Shown in pieces: positions 53,454 to 64,000 of a stretch of 64,000 nt of DNA. The notes beneath the pieces are model-generated. The model saw only the letters and a program-made list of their open reading frames with translations, did not search any database and was not told the DNA's origin. The stretch covers positions 20,336,782-20,400,781 of the forward strand of contig NC_053139.1 in assembly GCF_016808335.1 (NCBI RefSeq). Reading direction: 5' to 3'. The position numbers were made by a program, and so were the translations under genes. Position 1 is the first letter of the stretch; every line of letters begins with the position of its first letter. This stretch comes from Panicum virgatum. Lineage: Eukaryota > Streptophyta > Magnoliopsida > Poales > Poaceae.

Positions 53454-55019
53454 CAACCTATTTGCAGGATGACTCACGTTCAAATCTGTGCAGTCTCGCG
53501 GCCTCCTCTCCCAGCGCATATGCCTCCTCAGTCCTCATAGCTTCTCCCCTGTTGCTTGTCTCCCCGTCCCTAGCTCCTATTCCAGCCTTCTCCCTCGTCG
53601 TCGCCTCGCTCAGCTATTGCCGGATGTAATGTGCGGTGACGAGGAAGTGTTTACTTGTGGACATGATGGTGTACGTCTCACTTATTGATGGGTATGTTTC
53701 CACTGGAAGGTTGGGGAAGAGTACATACATGGGTACATGGTGTCGAACGAGATGATGCTGGCTACCAAGCTGATCTGCAAATCTATAACTCGCTTATTAC
53801 TGGTCTGTGGCATAGGTAGGGAGGATAAGGCTCATAGATATTGGACGCTATATACCAAAAAAATTACGAGATTATCTTGGACGCTACATTAGTCTCACAA
53901 ATGAAAAAGTATGAATTGTTATAACATTATTATCTAAACTAGGTGATTCTTATAAAATTGCATCTAGGGGTGGCAAAGGGCCTTAGAATTTAACCTAAAA
54001 AATTCTAGGGCCGGCTTTTAAAAGTGCCAAACTCTAATCATGTATAATTTTGAGTTAAAAAATTTAAAAACCATGTTAAGATGTGAAGAGGTTAATAGAG
54101 CCCTGGCCCATTACCACCCCTATTTGTATCAGAAGTTTTAGACATTTGGCATGTTGGATGCATTTTCTTTCCATCACCTTTAACATATATTTTGCTACTG
54201 AAATTTATAGTTTAGACTACAAATATTATCATCTTACCATATTTCTTTAAAATTATTTAATTTTATTCAAAATCATGTGCTCATAATATCGCACAAGCTT
54301 TTACCTAGTCTTCTTGTAAAGCCATAATGATGATTCCACGCTCGTGGATGTCCCACGGCCAATTTTCCATCAAATACTCTGACACTATCGCAAGCAACAT
54401 CGGGACATTACAAATCAACATATGCAACATAAAATTATATATAAAGTAGCTCATATGCATTTGATTCAAGGAGAAAAATTCACCACAACATCGCATTCGT
54501 ATTTCACGCAACATTCATCAATAAACTTTGATTTACGGTGCCACAACACTATAAAAGTGAGGCGTACACCATCCTATCCACAAGTAAACACTATAGAATC
54601 ATAATTGCATCTTCACATAGCTATTCCAACACCCAAAAAACTAATCTAGAAAAATGTATCCATCTCCATCTCAATGCAACAAAACAAAACCCTAAAATAG
54701 ATTATGCAATATCCGAAATCAACTATTGCAACAACCTAATATCAACTATTACAACGTAACGGAAAGAACTAAACAACTACTGCATAGTGGTAGGTGCTGG
54801 CGTGGTGTCCTCAAAATATCAAAAACTTAAGCAGGAGCGAAGTAAACGAGATTCAGTTTTCAAAATCTCTGCCAAATTTTGGTTAAAATTATACTGCAAC
54901 TCATTAGATCAGCTGATGCAAGTTACACCACCCAACCAGGAACAATTCCAAGAATCCAGCAATACATTCCTACTTGTACAGCACAGATTAAAATACCTCC
55001 AAGCCTATGAGTCCACTTT
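53454..55019. other. Intergenic; TAF6 3' UTR at its right side
   Basis: Mostly AT-rich with no recognised coding sequence. The 150-200 bases left of 55020 are the expected TAF6 3' UTR. Confidence 0.4.
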
Positions 55020-58000
55020 CTACACAAACAAGGATATCTCTGGTGGTTGGACAAACGAGAAGATGGCTTCACCGAAGACCTCATACAGTGACCCCAGGAG
55101 ATGACCGGCATCCTGATCCTCCTTCCAAGCTTGCCTCAGCACCGTGGACACTCTCTGTGCAAGATCGCTGCCCTGATCTCTCCGGATCGCAGCTGATGGG
55201 ATGCTCTCCACCATCTGTCCAGAGGACGAAGCCTGCATCATCCCAGGGTTACCCAACTGAGTGGAAAAGCCATCCATGGCTCCTTGCATGTTTCCTGCCA
55301 TGGAGTTGACTGAAGTGTCCGGTGCCATCTTCTTCAGAGGTGGCTGGGATGCAGAGAGATCTGTGCTGGATTTCTGCTTATCTGGAATTCACATAGCACA
55401 TAACCTTACTCCCAAACTTTAACCATTTCAAGTGCAAATAGTTTGGACCATTTGGCTGATTGGTGTCCATATAAAATACTTACTTGGGTTATTGGTTAAA
55501 ACCCTTTTATCGCTCCTCAAAAGAGGACGTGTCGATGGAGAAAGCAAAACAGGAAATAATTTGAGCCGATCGTACAAGCATTTGCCTGCAGCACACTGAA
55601 AAATGCATCCCACTGGTAAGAAACTTTTTTTTTGGTCTCCACTGGTAAGAAACTTAGCTTGCCTTTAGTTGCTCAACCAAAATATAGTAAAACGAATTGA
55701 ATGAGAGCTCTGAACTGACCAGCAAGGCACCATAAACACGCCAGGCTTCCTTCCTTTTCATCTCATTTTTCTGCTTCTCAAGCTGCAGTTCTGGCTCCAG
55801 AAGTTGCATATATGTCACGAGGTTGGGCAAAAGCAGCAGCCTAATCTGTAAGCAACACATGCAATCAGCCAATGCATGACTAATACAAAGGATGAGTTTA
55901 CACTGATTAGGTTCTACCGCACTGGGCCCCAACGCAGATATCCCTTGAACAGCACCATAATGTTGGGTCAATGATTTCGCAGGATCAAGAAACGCATGGA
56001 TTAATGTTTTTGTTAATCGGTTTTGAAGGTTGTGATAGACATGACCAAACCTGCAAAACATCATCTCCAGTTGATCAAATTGGCAATGAGAAAAATTAAT
56101 TAGCCAGTTACTGCAATTAGAAAAATCTAAAGATCATCATCAGCAAAAATCCCTAGCACTCTAACAGTCAATTATTAGAGTATGCAAAATGGTACGGATC
56201 TATATATTCCAAATGAAAATTGAATTATAGGAAACACGAGACACGAATAAGTCGTAATGCACCCAACAAATGCATGAAGGTAAAACTGAAATAACCTTCT
56301 GTCCACACACAACATAGAAATAGTTATGGAAAAACAAACATATCAGTTGGTATCACAGGAAAACAGCCATATGTGTAGTGTACTCAGTAGCAGAACCATG
56401 CAATTGTTGGCAGCATCTTTGCCATTAAAGAACAAATAAGCTACCACGAAACTAATCAGATTTGCACTTGGACTTTCATTTTTCAGGTGTATTTAAGATG
56501 ATCACAAGAAATAACAAAGTCTATTATAAATTAGAGGTCAAAGTTCCAATTACTTGACCTTCATTCTAAAGTTGTCAAAAAGATAGCATAACTGAAATTC
56601 ATAAGTTATAGAAGTTTTATGCCCTATAAAACAAAGTTTAGAAGTTTTATGTGAAGCAGAGCCATGGTATATTTTGTCTGAACAGTCATTAAGATCATAA
56701 TATGGGAATGTTGACTGCAAGGAGTCGCTAACCATAGATGTAACCAAATAAATCTTTAATAATTATTATACAAAGTACCTACTGATACTCTCAGCATACA
56801 CTCACCTCCGGCATACCAAAGCAACCAAATTGGCAGAAAAGTCTCTAAGTTCCCAGTGGTTATCAGAGAGCCTATGCCCTAGCCTTTTTGCAACAATGCA
56901 CGTAATCATTGATGGCATCAACTGGTGCAACTGAAAACCAAGACAAATATTGCAAATTTAGGACTAACATGATGAAAAGAATATAGGCAATGGTTTTAAA
57001 AAAAGGCAGGCAGTTTATGGTCTTCCACTTACATAAGGTTCAATATGAATGTGTGGATTATGGAGAAGACTTCGGACTACTCGCATGAGAGCAAATAAAA
57101 CAGGAAGATCCCCCAAACTCCGGGTAACCTGAAATTCAGATGGATACATACTTCAATATAATACCATCTCAGATAAACAACAACAAAAGCAAGATTACTA
57201 GTTTACAACCTCATCTGCGATGAAGTAGGAAAAGTAAGGAACCAATGGATGAAGGCCTGAATCTTTTGCCAAGCTCACTAAAGCTTCTTTAAAAAGGGGC
57301 GTATCAGATCTACTCATAGTAAGCTCAGCTATTTTATCAAAGTACATCTGCAAAGTGAACCAGTAAAAGGAATATAAGTTTCTTGGAAATGTGTATGAAT
57401 TATAATGAATTAGATCATATCATTTATAAAGCATTATATGATAATCAAAGTACCTGTAGTTCTCTAGATAATACATGTTTAACAGGAAGCTTAACATCAA
57501 CCGCAAGCCCATCATCCTTCCCATGTTCTGACCTTTTATTTTCAGCTGGTGGTATAATTGCTGATGCAAAATGCTAGTTGTCAAAACAACTGTTTTTTAT
57601 TCCCATACTAGATAAGAATGTCACTAAATCTTGTCAAGGTAAAAAATAAGGACTAGACATAAAATTTACAAACAAATAGCTAACCATCGATAGGAGGATT
57701 CTCCGGAATTGCAGGCTGCACACCCTCAATCGCTAGCCAATGGGCTACAACTGCTGTGTCAAGAGGGGCCTTTGGCAGAGGAGCTTCAATAATCTGCATG
57801 ACACCAACAGAAGAGACAAGTCAAGTGAAAGATTTTGAAATAACTAGTACAAACTTTTAGTCAATGTTAATATTGCCCCAACCTCTTTGAAGTCTACCTC
57901 CCGGTCATCAAGATAAAAGAGATCCTTATGTCCAACAGCTCGCTTAAACCGCAATGGATCACCAGAAGCGAATCCATATACAGGCTGGTTGAGAACCCAA

Positions 58001-59860
58001 AGAATCAAAATATCAAATAAATGTAGAGTCAGTTTGAAAAAAAAATGCAGCAAAGAATTTAGACAATCTGAAGTCATTTCAATAAAAGAAATGTAGTTTC
58101 ACATAAAAAGAAGCTATCGAGACAGCTTTGCACACTAAAAAAATCCATATCGTTCAAGGCAAGACATGACATAAAGTAAAATAATATATTAAATTCAAGG
58201 AAATGCCATTACATTAGTAATGCTAAGCGACCATGTGGAGGTACTTTGTACGTACAAGGAAATACATTCATCTAAAGTTCTAAACCAATCAAGAGAACTC
58301 AAACTTATCAGCAGATCATCATATCCATGAAAAAAGACCCACTACAACAGAAGTAGTCTTCTTTCCCCCTCAGAACTGCTGAAATAAATTTTTGAGCTAA
58401 CAAATGTGGAATAGAAGTTGTAGGCTGGAACCTACTTGTTCTACTCTTGACTTAAGCAAAAACAACTAGAGCACATAGGTTTATTTTTTTTAGCTACCAT
58501 AAACATTTCTCAAGTTCCACAACATCTTAATTGCCGTAACATTTTTAAGCTGCTTAATCCGATTCAGAAAAACAATAGAAAGAAAAGAAGATACTAAATT
58601 CATTCGCTACCAAGCAAAATATGTAATAGAATACATAGTTGATTATGAACCAACATTACTAATTTACTATTATCCTGATATTTTATCATAGGAAGATAAT
58701 TCACCTCAACATTCCTAAGGCTGAGAGCACTGTCAACATCATCTGCAGTCAGAACTGTCCGTTTTGCATGGCGCATACATTTAATGGACTCCTGCAGCAG
58801 CAAACACAATATGAGTGCTTCTATGAAATTTTAATAAGGTTCTAAAGATTTGTGAGATTATAAAATTAGCATAGGTGGAAAAAAGGGCACTGACAGCACC
58901 AACAAAGTAGTGAATTGTGAAAACTACTAGCTAATGAAATATCTGGTCAACGGACACTCTTATATCATCCCCGCCGCACTAGTACTTTTACAAATCCTGA
59001 GAGCTAACTAAGTTGTGGATACGTAAATGGCAAGAATGGTACAGATGCAGCATAGCTTGAATTGTCACATGAAAGAAAACTTGAGAACTTTTCTCTAGTG
59101 GCAATATAAACATGTCCGGGGTACATAATCCAACGAAAATGAGAAAAAGTGCAAGGACAGAACAAAGGACTAATATATTGGTGCAATATCAACCAGAAAT
59201 AAAAGGGAACAACGTTTAACTTAGCAAGTTTCTCCAATTATGCTGCCCACAAAAATACCAGACCACGTCGTAAACAAGGACAACCTACAACTAAAGCTAC
59301 TGATTTCAAACACTTGCTCAGGAGGTGGACCCAAACAGATGCCATGTACTTAGCAGGCAAAGTGGAGACAACCAGTCAATTGCATGCAATTAGAGAACCG
59401 ACAGGAACCAAATGCTTCATTTTCCCTACACCATGGCACATAATGAGAAATTCTGGATAACTTGGAGCATTTCCACCCCAAAAGATTATAAATACGCATA
59501 ATGAAAATTAAAGGGTGCACCCAGCTTACACTCGTTCATTAGGCGCACGAACTGCAACTGTAACAAATAAGCAAATGAAGAGCCAACAAATCGCAAACCG
59601 AGCCCCCAAATTCAGAGCACTGCTAAACAAATCCAAGCACATTCCTAGTGCGGGGAGAAGGAACCAACCCTTCCAATTCCTAAGAAGCAGCGTATCAATC
59701 AAACCAAACCCAAGGCGAGCGGATGGGACCTGACCTGCATGATCTCGCGGAGGCGGTACTCAACGTCGGGGGCGAGGGCGGCGGCGACATCGGCGCCAAG
59801 GCTAGGGATGCCGACGCTCTGGGCGATGACCTCGATTGTCTCCTTCGGCACGATGCTCAT
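55020..59860 (-). CDS. TAF6: TAF6, TFIID subunit 6
   Basis: TAF6 is a TFIID subunit that pairs with TAF9 through a histone fold and helps assemble the Pol II preinitiation complex in the nucleus. Exons on the minus strand: 59735-59860, 58705-58791, 57883-57984, 57685-57793, 57454-57560, 57210-57347, 57033-57128, 56806-56930, 55918-56050, 55720-55845, 55484-55595, 55020-55381; total 1623 bases, 540 codons plus stop, all GT-AG and in frame. Residues 1-71 form the histone fold ([17 protein letters not shown] ... [15 protein letters not shown]). Residues 72-105 hold [20 protein letters not shown]. Residues about 180-400 are the conserved TAF6 HEAT-repeat domain ([28 protein letters not shown]). 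The length fits plant TAF6 (about 530-550). No disabling change was seen. Confidence 0.95.
55610..55655 (-). mobile_element. Ultrashort retroposition scar in a TAF6 intron
   Basis: CCACTGGTAAGAAACTT occurs at 55610-55626 and 55639-55655. Between them are 12 bases: seven T and GGTCT. It lies between exons 10 and 11 and leaves both splice sites intact. Confidence 0.6.
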
Positions 59861-59895
59861 CGCGGTCCTCCCGGGCCCGAATCCACTGAAGGCCT

Positions 59896-59903
59896 AAACC
59901 CTA
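59896..59903 (+). promoter_or_regulatory. Telo-box upstream of TAF6
   Basis: AAACCCTA 36 bases before the TAF6 ATG, in inverted orientation relative to the gene. It overlaps the short gap between TAF6 and the candidate upstream gene. Confidence 0.45.
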
Positions 59904-59912
59904 GTTTCAGTT

Positions 59913-62280
59913 TCACGCTAGCTCTTCTTCCCCCAATTCTCCCGAGCGGAAGGGACTCACGTTTCGGGGTTTTTTACATACTAGAACATCTGTAGCAGGC
60001 CGCGCTGCCGTCGCCCAATGGGCCACTGCCTCGTCGCGCACCACAGCAGCCGCCGCAAGAAAGGTTTCTTCTAGACTTTTTAGCTGGCCCTAAAAAAGTG
60101 AAGAAAAAGATAACCATTTAGTGAGTATCGATAGCACAAGTCAAAACAAAGACCAGACTAATGTACGGCCGGCCGTAAGTTTAGTCCACTGTACGGCTGC
60201 TGCTTTTAGAGAAAATCACTGATTACAATTTTCTATTTTTATAATTTTTTCACTTCGAAAAAATATCGTAGTTTCAATACCAAGTGTCCAAATCAAAATC
60301 CGATTACACAGTTGCGCTCGTTTCAACATGAGCTTCGAAACAAAATCCCACACCACTATGTTTTGAAAATATATTTTTCATCTGAGAAAATGTTTTTTAG
60401 TGTATTCTACTCTGCTTATGAATTTTGGAAAAGTTGCCCATCGTTTTACAAAATATTGCTTGACTCGTCTCCATCTAGTTAAGTGGATATTGATGTTGAT
60501 GTTTAGAAGATAATTGGATGGTGTGATTAGAGGATGATGGCAAACAATTGTGTTGGGGTAGGTGGATGTGTTATTGCATGATTAGTGATAGGTAACGTTA
60601 GCAAGTCAATTGAGCAATTTTACTAATTTGTTTTGGCATTTTTCTAATCTATATAAGCAATTTATGTGTATTTAAAAAATATTGTTGAAATATATGCAAG
60701 TAACGTCTTGTTTTGAAGGTCTTTTTAAAGGAAATACAGCTGCGCAATTAAAATTTGAATTTGACGGATGTTTTGAAAACTACAGCTTTTTTAAGAGAGA
60801 GCAATAGAAACAAAAATACTTCTCCGTGAACCGCTCCCTATAGATGCATGCGGCCGTGCAATCAAGTTAAAATACGGCCGGCCGGTAAGAAGTCTTTACC
60901 CAAAACAAAAGCAAGTTAAGGAAGGCATAAACTCACCTGATAAAGGTTCAAATCTTGCTGCTCCGGTTCATGATCCTCCCTAGAGGTTGCAGGCATAAGG
61001 AAAAAGAAGAGCTAGGATCAATAAAGATAATTTTTAGATAATAGAAAATCAACCAAGATACATAGTTTTAGGACCGAAGCTAGGACTATAATCATAAAAA
61101 CATGATTTTCTCACGTATGCAAAGCAGCAGTTTAAAAATCACCAGCATCAGCCATCAATAGTTTGCAAAATAATCCGCCCTAAACAACATTGGAAGAAAT
61201 CTACACCAAACCACATTGGATAAAATCTGCACTAAACTACATTGGACACTCATCAAGTGAACAATTCCGTTTCAATCATATAAACCAGGAGTCATTTTGT
61301 CCTAGGACATAAACAGAAATAGATCTGACCGTTCCTTCATCGTAACCACAGCCACGCCAGTGTACACAAAGGAGGGAACATTTATGAGCTATACCACCGC
61401 TTGAGGAATCAGCATGAGCCGTACCACACTTGGGGAATCATCACAAATACATAGTAAAAAAAATGTTTATAAGCTATGCACATGGAACACTCACAACTTT
61501 GAACAAATAAAATATTTAACCGAATAACCAGAAGTAATATGTTTAAAGTACTCTCGGCAACAAATATAGTGATACCTTTATTGTGTAGCTTAACCGAATA
61601 TCTAAGCAAACATTGTTAGTAAACAATTGAATATTAGAAGCCAAAGTTGTCAATTATGGAGAAACAGAGGTAAAGTGCTCTCTAATTGTGCAAGATTACC
61701 AGAGAGGTGTGATAAAAAAAACATCCATTTCAAAGCAGAAATTTTGTATTTTGGCCATCTATAGAAAATAGAACTTCAAAGTGAACTTGCATAGCATCAT
61801 GGCATGAAATCAGGAAGTTTTTGCTTTATGTGAATGCCACAGTCATTAGCTCAATTAGAACCTCAGTAAGTATAAGGGGGAATATTTTAGAAAAAGTTGG
61901 TACCTCCTAATCACTGAGATACTACAGAATTTTTTTGGAGAACTCCACACCAGTGTAAACAAATCCTGAATACACAATAAGCTGCATTATGAAAAATATG
62001 TAAAGTACTTGCAATGATGGTTAGAGAAGGCACAAAACCAGATAACATCACATTATGTCTGAAAGCTTGCTAAAGTCAAACAATCATTGATTCATCTAGC
62101 AACTGCAAAGTACTTTGCTCTGATCCATGGGTGCATGGCTCAGTGCTGTAGAAGAACAATAAGCTATCACTCTATAATCTATTTTAGTTCAATGTCAACT
62201 ATCTTTTTCCCCAAATGCAAGAAGCTAGCACAGTAAAAGGAGAGTACCTCCTCCAATAGGTGGTAAATTACCACCATATT
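59913..62280 (-). CDS. Unrecognised candidate gene, four spliced exons upstream of TAF6
   Basis: On the minus strand, four segments join in one frame: 62248-62280, 61904-61965, 60937-60979 and 59913-60089. Donors are GTACTC, GTACCA and GTGAGT; acceptors are AACAG, ATTCAG, CTCTAG and TTTTAG. The product reads NMVVIYHLLEE, then DLFTLVWSSPKKFCSI, EDHEPEQQDLNLYQ and GQLKSLEETFLAAAAVV, with a TGA at 59913. From the ATG in the first segment it is 103 codons; more exons may lie upstream (see the GTACGT donor near 62725). I do not recognise the family. The stop is 52 bp before the TAF6 ATG, so these could instead be spliced leader exons of TAF6. Phase continuity across three introns is the main support. 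Confidence 0.45.
60160..60890. mobile_element. Possible foldback element bounded by ACGGCCGGCCG
   Basis: ACGGCCGGCCGTA at about 60167 and ACGGCCGGCCGG at about 60873 bound AT-rich DNA, and more GCGGCCGTGC/GTACGGC-type similarity lies just inside. The motif is itself palindromic, so inverted ends cannot be proven. No target duplication was found. It falls in the large last intron of the candidate upstream gene. Confidence 0.35.
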
Positions 62281-62510
62281 CTGTTGTCGTTGTGTCTATA
62301 AACTATGTATTTTCCACATCATATCAATCTAGATATTAACATCATATTTAAACAAACTAATATATTATTTGAACACCTTGTTGACCCTATCAATTTTATT
62401 GTTGACCGATCAAGTTTATCACTATACATAAACAGCATATGCAGCCACAGCAATTGAGCAGTCTACATCCACAATCAAGTTTATCACTATACATGAGATC
62501 TATAACTTTT

Positions 62511-62655
62511 TCAGGGAGAGAACGAATCCAATCAAAACGAAATCCTCCTTTCTGCCGTAAGGAGAGAGGGAGGGAGGCAGGGGCATTTTAGATCAATAAC
62601 TTGCCTGAGTAGAGGACAAATTCAATCAAGAGAAATACCCTTTCCTGCCGCAACA
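62511..62655 (-). repeat. Two diverged copies of a 45-bp segment
   Basis: On the minus strand, GGAAAGGGTATTTCTCTTGA (near 62635) and AAAGGAGGATTTCGTTTTGA (near 62545) start related blocks ending in TTCGTTCTCTCC or TTTGTCCTCTAC. The first is followed by GCAAGTT, a possible GC-type donor. It may be part of the leader of the candidate gene. Confidence 0.4.
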
Positions 62656-62727
62656 AAGAGAGAGAAGCATTAGGTCATGGCGCTGCTACCCAAGGGGAAG
62701 AAGGGAGGAAAGGAAGGCACGGACGTA

Positions 62728-63411
62728 CCTTGTGTAAGGAACATGGCCCCATTTAGGCCATTGTTTGTGATTTTGGTGATTGAGTGACAACATAATTAAT
62801 GTGACTAACAAGTTTGTGAGATCACACTTGTAGGAGTTTTTAGGTCCCATGGATATGAGTCAACATGTCTAATTCATCGACAAGACGCAATGTCTAATCT
62901 ATCGTCGAGACGCCAAGTCCAATCCACCATCAAGATGACAAGTCCAATCCGTCATAGAGATGTCAAAGCAATCTCCCTTAGTGAAGATCGGGATCAAGGT
63001 GACCGTGATTGTGTTCACGGAAGAGACTTGATTGCCGGGAAGCGATACTCTTAGTGAGTGCTTCAACAACGTGGACGTAGGGGCGCCTTTGTGGCAAACC
63101 GAACCACGGGATAAATCCTCGTGTCGAGAGTTCGCTTTCTCTCATCCCTCCCTTTAAGCTTCCGCATTTCATATTGCAACTTGTGTGCCTTTACCTTCTT
63201 AGTGTAGTATCTTGATAGGATTGGCTATAGGTTGCAAAACTCTTTTGGGATGAGGATTACACACTAAGGTGAACCGTAGTTGCACATCTAGTTAGCTTGT
63301 TTTAGTTTAAGTTTTTGTGCAAACTAGTTGGAGCCATAGGTTAAGATTTTAATAGTGCTTAATTCACCCCCTCCCCCTCTTAGGCTAGAGCACCCGATCG
63401 CTTTCACCTTG
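62728..63411. mobile_element. Solo LTR, 674 bp, with 5-bp TSD
   Basis: CCTTG is duplicated at 62728-62732 and 63407-63411. The insert (62733-63406) starts TGTAAGGAACATGG and ends GATCGCTTTCA, with grass LTR wording (TTTTGGTGATTGAGTGACAAC near the start, C-rich run near the end). No internal domain remains. Confidence 0.8.
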
Positions 63412-64000
63412 GCCTTGCTGTCACCGGACGCCTCACCGCTGCTGCACGGCCACGCCGCGCGGCCTTTGCTCGCGCGACCGTGGGGCCGCTCTGCTCCTGC
63501 GCCCGCGCGGGACCCGCGCTGTTGCTCCTCCTCCTCCTCGCGTGCGCGGCGCAGCTTCCGCCGGCCGCGGCTCTAATCCCCGCGCAGAGCCGCTGCCGGC
63601 CGCACTGCGGGCAGGCCCGCCAGATCCACGCCGGCCCGTGCCGCACGGAGTGGTGAGGGACGGGGAGGAACTCGGGGACGCTGGCCGCCGGGCCGTACGG
63701 CGGCCGTTGGGCGGCCTGTGTTGGCGAACGCTGACCGGGGGCGCGGTCGGCGCGGATGACGCTGGTCGTGGGTGGGTGCTGGCCGGCTGCGGGTGATGGG
63801 CGGCGGCGCGGGTCCGAGGGCCGGGGGCGCGGATGGCGCTGGGCAGTAGATGCGGGTCGCCAGCAGGGGTTAGTTGCTATTTTTAGAAAATTAGAGGGTG
63901 TTTTTGCAAAATGGCAAAAGCAAAGGGGTGTGGGGGGGGGCACCCGTCGCCTGGGATGCGGGAGGAGCGGAGAACGGGAGAAGGGCAGCAGATTTTAATA
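63412..64000. other. GC-rich region, possible first exon of an upstream minus-strand gene
   Basis: Very GC-rich with overlapping ORFs on both strands, none with a known domain. On the minus strand the sequence runs into GACAGCAAGGCCAAG followed, if the solo LTR is removed, by GTACGTCC, a consensus donor. That supports an exon end at the LTR insertion point, but the reading frame is undetermined. The window ends inside this region. Confidence 0.3.

Noticed and set aside
63404..63943. 179-codon minus-strand ORF at the right edge
   Set aside because: GC-rich with no domain, overlapped by ORFs on the other strand; it runs through the probable exon end and into the LTR. Only the donor-like site was kept as an observation.
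1..64000. CRISPR arrays, bacterial operons, or phage genes
   Set aside because: No spaced direct-repeat array, no operon-like gene packing; everything indicates a plant nuclear genome.

Overview
This window is nuclear DNA of a flowering plant, almost certainly a grass (Poaceae). The evidence is intron-rich eukaryotic genes, very GC-rich 5' ends, grass-type transposable elements (CACTA, MULE, hAT, SINE, TRIM/SMART, SIRE-like solo LTRs, a Tat-lineage gypsy element with an antisense ORF) and heavy nesting. No bacterial, phage or CRISPR feature was seen.

Layout. 1-13.0 kb: a decayed CACTA transposon (start about 332), unclassified LTR-retrotransposon-derived DNA, a GC-rich MULE with a perfect 9-bp target duplication (9037-10643) and an antisense copia RT fragment. 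13.7-23.5 kb: a complete gene on the minus strand, rebuilt here as 13 coding exons (327 codons), encoding the FIP37/WTAP subunit of the m6A mRNA methyltransferase; its intron 8 is inflated by a MULE that itself holds a hAT element, a 394-bp CCCT/CT tract and a three-LTR TRIM array. 24-27.5 kb: a foldback MITE and a poly(A)-tailed LINE-type retroposon with an 18-bp target duplication. 27.56-51.23 kb: one old copia element (LTRs of about 126 bp) split by two later insertions, a 2.5-kb solo LTR and a 16.35-kb gypsy element; the gypsy carries an intron-containing gene on the strand opposite gag-pol. 51.8-53.45 kb: a 146-bp tandem repeat and a second LINE-type retroposon. 55.0-59.9 kb: a complete minus-strand gene of 12 exons (540 codons) for TFIID subunit TAF6. 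59.9-62.3 kb: candidate exons of an unrecognised minus-strand gene ending 52 bp before the TAF6 start. 62.7-63.4 kb: a solo LTR, then GC-rich DNA.

The two certain host genes are housekeeping regulators of RNA: FIP37 acts in co-transcriptional mRNA methylation and TAF6 in Pol II initiation. Both have an AAACCCTA telo-box just upstream of the start codon. Everything between them is transposon or unassigned intergenic DNA. The most interesting signals are the antisense gene in the gypsy element, the near-exclusive use of TAG for stops in the decayed retrotransposons, four tiny poly-T/poly-A inserts bounded by long direct repeats, the layered intron 8 of FIP37, and the possible gene or leader upstream of TAF6.
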